This document shows, piece after piece, positions 12,480 through 13,423 of a DNA stretch of 13,423 nt (position 1 is its first letter; the number at the start of each line of letters is the position of its first letter). The notes under the pieces are model-generated. The model saw nothing but the letters and a program-made list of their open reading frames with translations, was not told the DNA's origin and searched no databases. The stretch covers positions 1-13,423 of the forward strand of contig CAYQZZ010000056.1 of NCBI GenBank assembly GCA_964422155.1, given 5' to 3'. This stretch comes from JBGPRB01 sp964422155 (GTDB taxonomy: Bacteria > Chloroflexota > Dehalococcoidia > Dehalococcoidales > RBG-16-60-22). Position numbers and translations under genes: made by a program.

Positions 12480-13423
12480 TTATTGTCGCCCTTTACCCTT
12501 CCCCATCTCCTCCAGTATTATCTTCGCGGCAGCTTTGTCTAAAGGTTTGTTGTTGTTGCCGCACTTAGGGGACTGAACGCAGGAGGGGCAGCCGTCCTCG
12601 CAGGGGCACTCGGCAATGACGTTGAGCGTGGCTTCCCACAACTCGATTATCATGTCGTAGCCCTTTTCAGCGATGCCGATGCCGCCGGGATAGGCGTCAT
12701 AAATAAAGACCTGCGCCCTGCCTGTGTCAGGGTGTAAAGGCGTGGAAACGCCGCCGATGTCATTGCGGTCGCACAGGGCAAAGAGGGGCAAAATGCCGAT
12801 AGCCGCGTGCTCCGTAGCGTGGAGTCCCCCGGCAAAATCTCTTCCCGTCTCGGCGATGCGGGCGATGGCATGAGGGGGGATATCGAACCAGAGAGCGACG
12901 GTGGGGAAGGTAATGGTGGGAAGGTCCAAAGGCTCTTCGCCGATGACCTCCTCGGAGAACTGGCGGTACTTTTTAAAGCCGACAACGTCGATAGTTACCT
13001 CGACATCGCCCACGCTAACGTTCACGAGGCCGACAGTCTTGGTGGCTCTCTCCTTGAGGACGTGCAGGTTATGGATTTCCTTGGTCTCGGTATAGTAGTT
13101 GGCTTTGGTCGGCTCGGCGTAGGCGACGTGGTTGGTCAAATCCAGTTTGCCGATAAGATACGATTCTCCCTGGTGCAGATAGATAGCGCCGGGATGCACC
13201 TGGAAAAAGGCGACGCTGCTCTCCACTGTTTCCATCAAAGAGCCGGTGGAGACGTCAACGACGGCGTAGTCCTCCCCGGACGATGAGCGGATATTAATTT
13301 TCTGCGCCGGGTAGGAGATGCTCGGCGCCAGATACCATTTACCGCGCCGCTCACGAAGCTGCGACTCTTCCGCCAGGGCATCCCGCTGCGGCACGAAGTC
13401 GCCCCCGAATATCTCCTCGTCAA
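12480..13423 (-). CDS. MrfA/YprA-like DEAD/DEAH helicase, C-terminal part
   Basis: Only the last 314 residues are present; the helicase core lies beyond the right edge. The part seen matches the C-terminal domain (DUF1998 type) of MrfA/YprA helicases. INIRSSSGEDYAVVD comes early, then a GAIYLHQGESYLI segment. A LHATEHAAIG segment follows, then YDAYPGGIG. The cysteine-rich motif CPCEDGCPSCVQSPKCG near the end probably binds zinc. In B. subtilis MrfA acts in repair of mitomycin-type DNA damage; here that role is inferred from family only. The reading frame is open through 13423 and the apparent start at 13394 is an internal Val codon. It converges with the AT-rich HEPN-like gene. Confidence 0.88.
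   Translation of the reverse strand, partial: DEEIFGGDFVPQRDALAEESQLRERRGKWYLAPSISYPAQKINIRSSSGEDYAVVDVSTGSLMETVESSVAFFQVHPGAIYLHQGESYLIGKLDLTNHVAYAEPTKANYYTETKEIHNLHVLKERATKTVGLVNVSVGDVEVTIDVVGFKKYRQFSEEVIGEEPLDLPTITFPTVALWFDIPPHAIARIAETGRDFAGGLHATEHAAIGILPLFALCDRNDIGGVSTPLHPDTGRAQVFIYDAYPGGIGIAEKGYDMIIELWEATLNVIAECPCEDGCPSCVQSPKCGNNNKPLDKAAAKIILEEMGKGKGRQ

Overview
The window carries bacterial chromosomal DNA with a moderately GC-rich core gene set, interrupted by three visibly AT-rich single-gene patches. The gene set is a divergent PckA, MtaB, FabF, RecJ, an archaeal-type IMP cyclohydrolase (PurO family), Lgt, a short FtsY and an MrfA/YprA-type helicase. Together with short hairpin repeats between genes, this best fits an anaerobic Chloroflexota lineage such as Dehalococcoidia. 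That placement is inference from gene content and was not tested by a database search.

Left part (1-1325): the 3' part of tRNA-His(GTG), then a tRNA-Arg 5' half with its own promoter (truncated right after the anticodon loop), then an AT-rich segment with one four-helix membrane-protein gene, then a complete tRNA-Arg(TCG). The half copy and the full copy match for 40 of 40 tRNA bases, and the match continues into the promoters. This looks like the scar of an element integrated in the anticodon arm of tRNA-Arg; no integrase remains in the window.

Middle (1326-5500): pckA on the minus strand, with a bidirectional terminator at its 3' end and an attenuator-like hairpin in its leader. A small DUF5808-like gene runs on the plus strand. 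It converges on a minus-strand mtaB plus HEPN-like gene pair; the HEPN-like gene is AT-rich and sits 12 bases behind mtaB.

Plus-strand operon (5934-9618): fabF, recJ and purO are tightly packed (fabF/recJ overlap by 4 bases; recJ/purO gap 14 bases). purO and the minus-strand lgt share the bases of their stop codons. ftsY lies upstream of lgt on the minus strand.

Right part: a repeat-filled gap of about 400 bases, a second AT-rich HEPN-like gene, and the C-terminal part of an MrfA-like DNA helicase that runs off the right edge.

The most unusual observation is at the starts of fabF and ftsY. In both, the conserved N-terminus extends upstream of the first ATG, and the reading frame back to the preceding stop contains no ATG, GTG or TTG. 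Both have a strong Shine-Dalgarno sequence exactly 8 bases before ATT followed by AAC. Two essential envelope genes a few kilobases apart, on opposite strands, therefore appear to start at the rare ATT codon with the same layout. The second theme is small foreign-looking genes (one membrane protein, two RNxxxH HEPN-like proteins) lodged between housekeeping genes.
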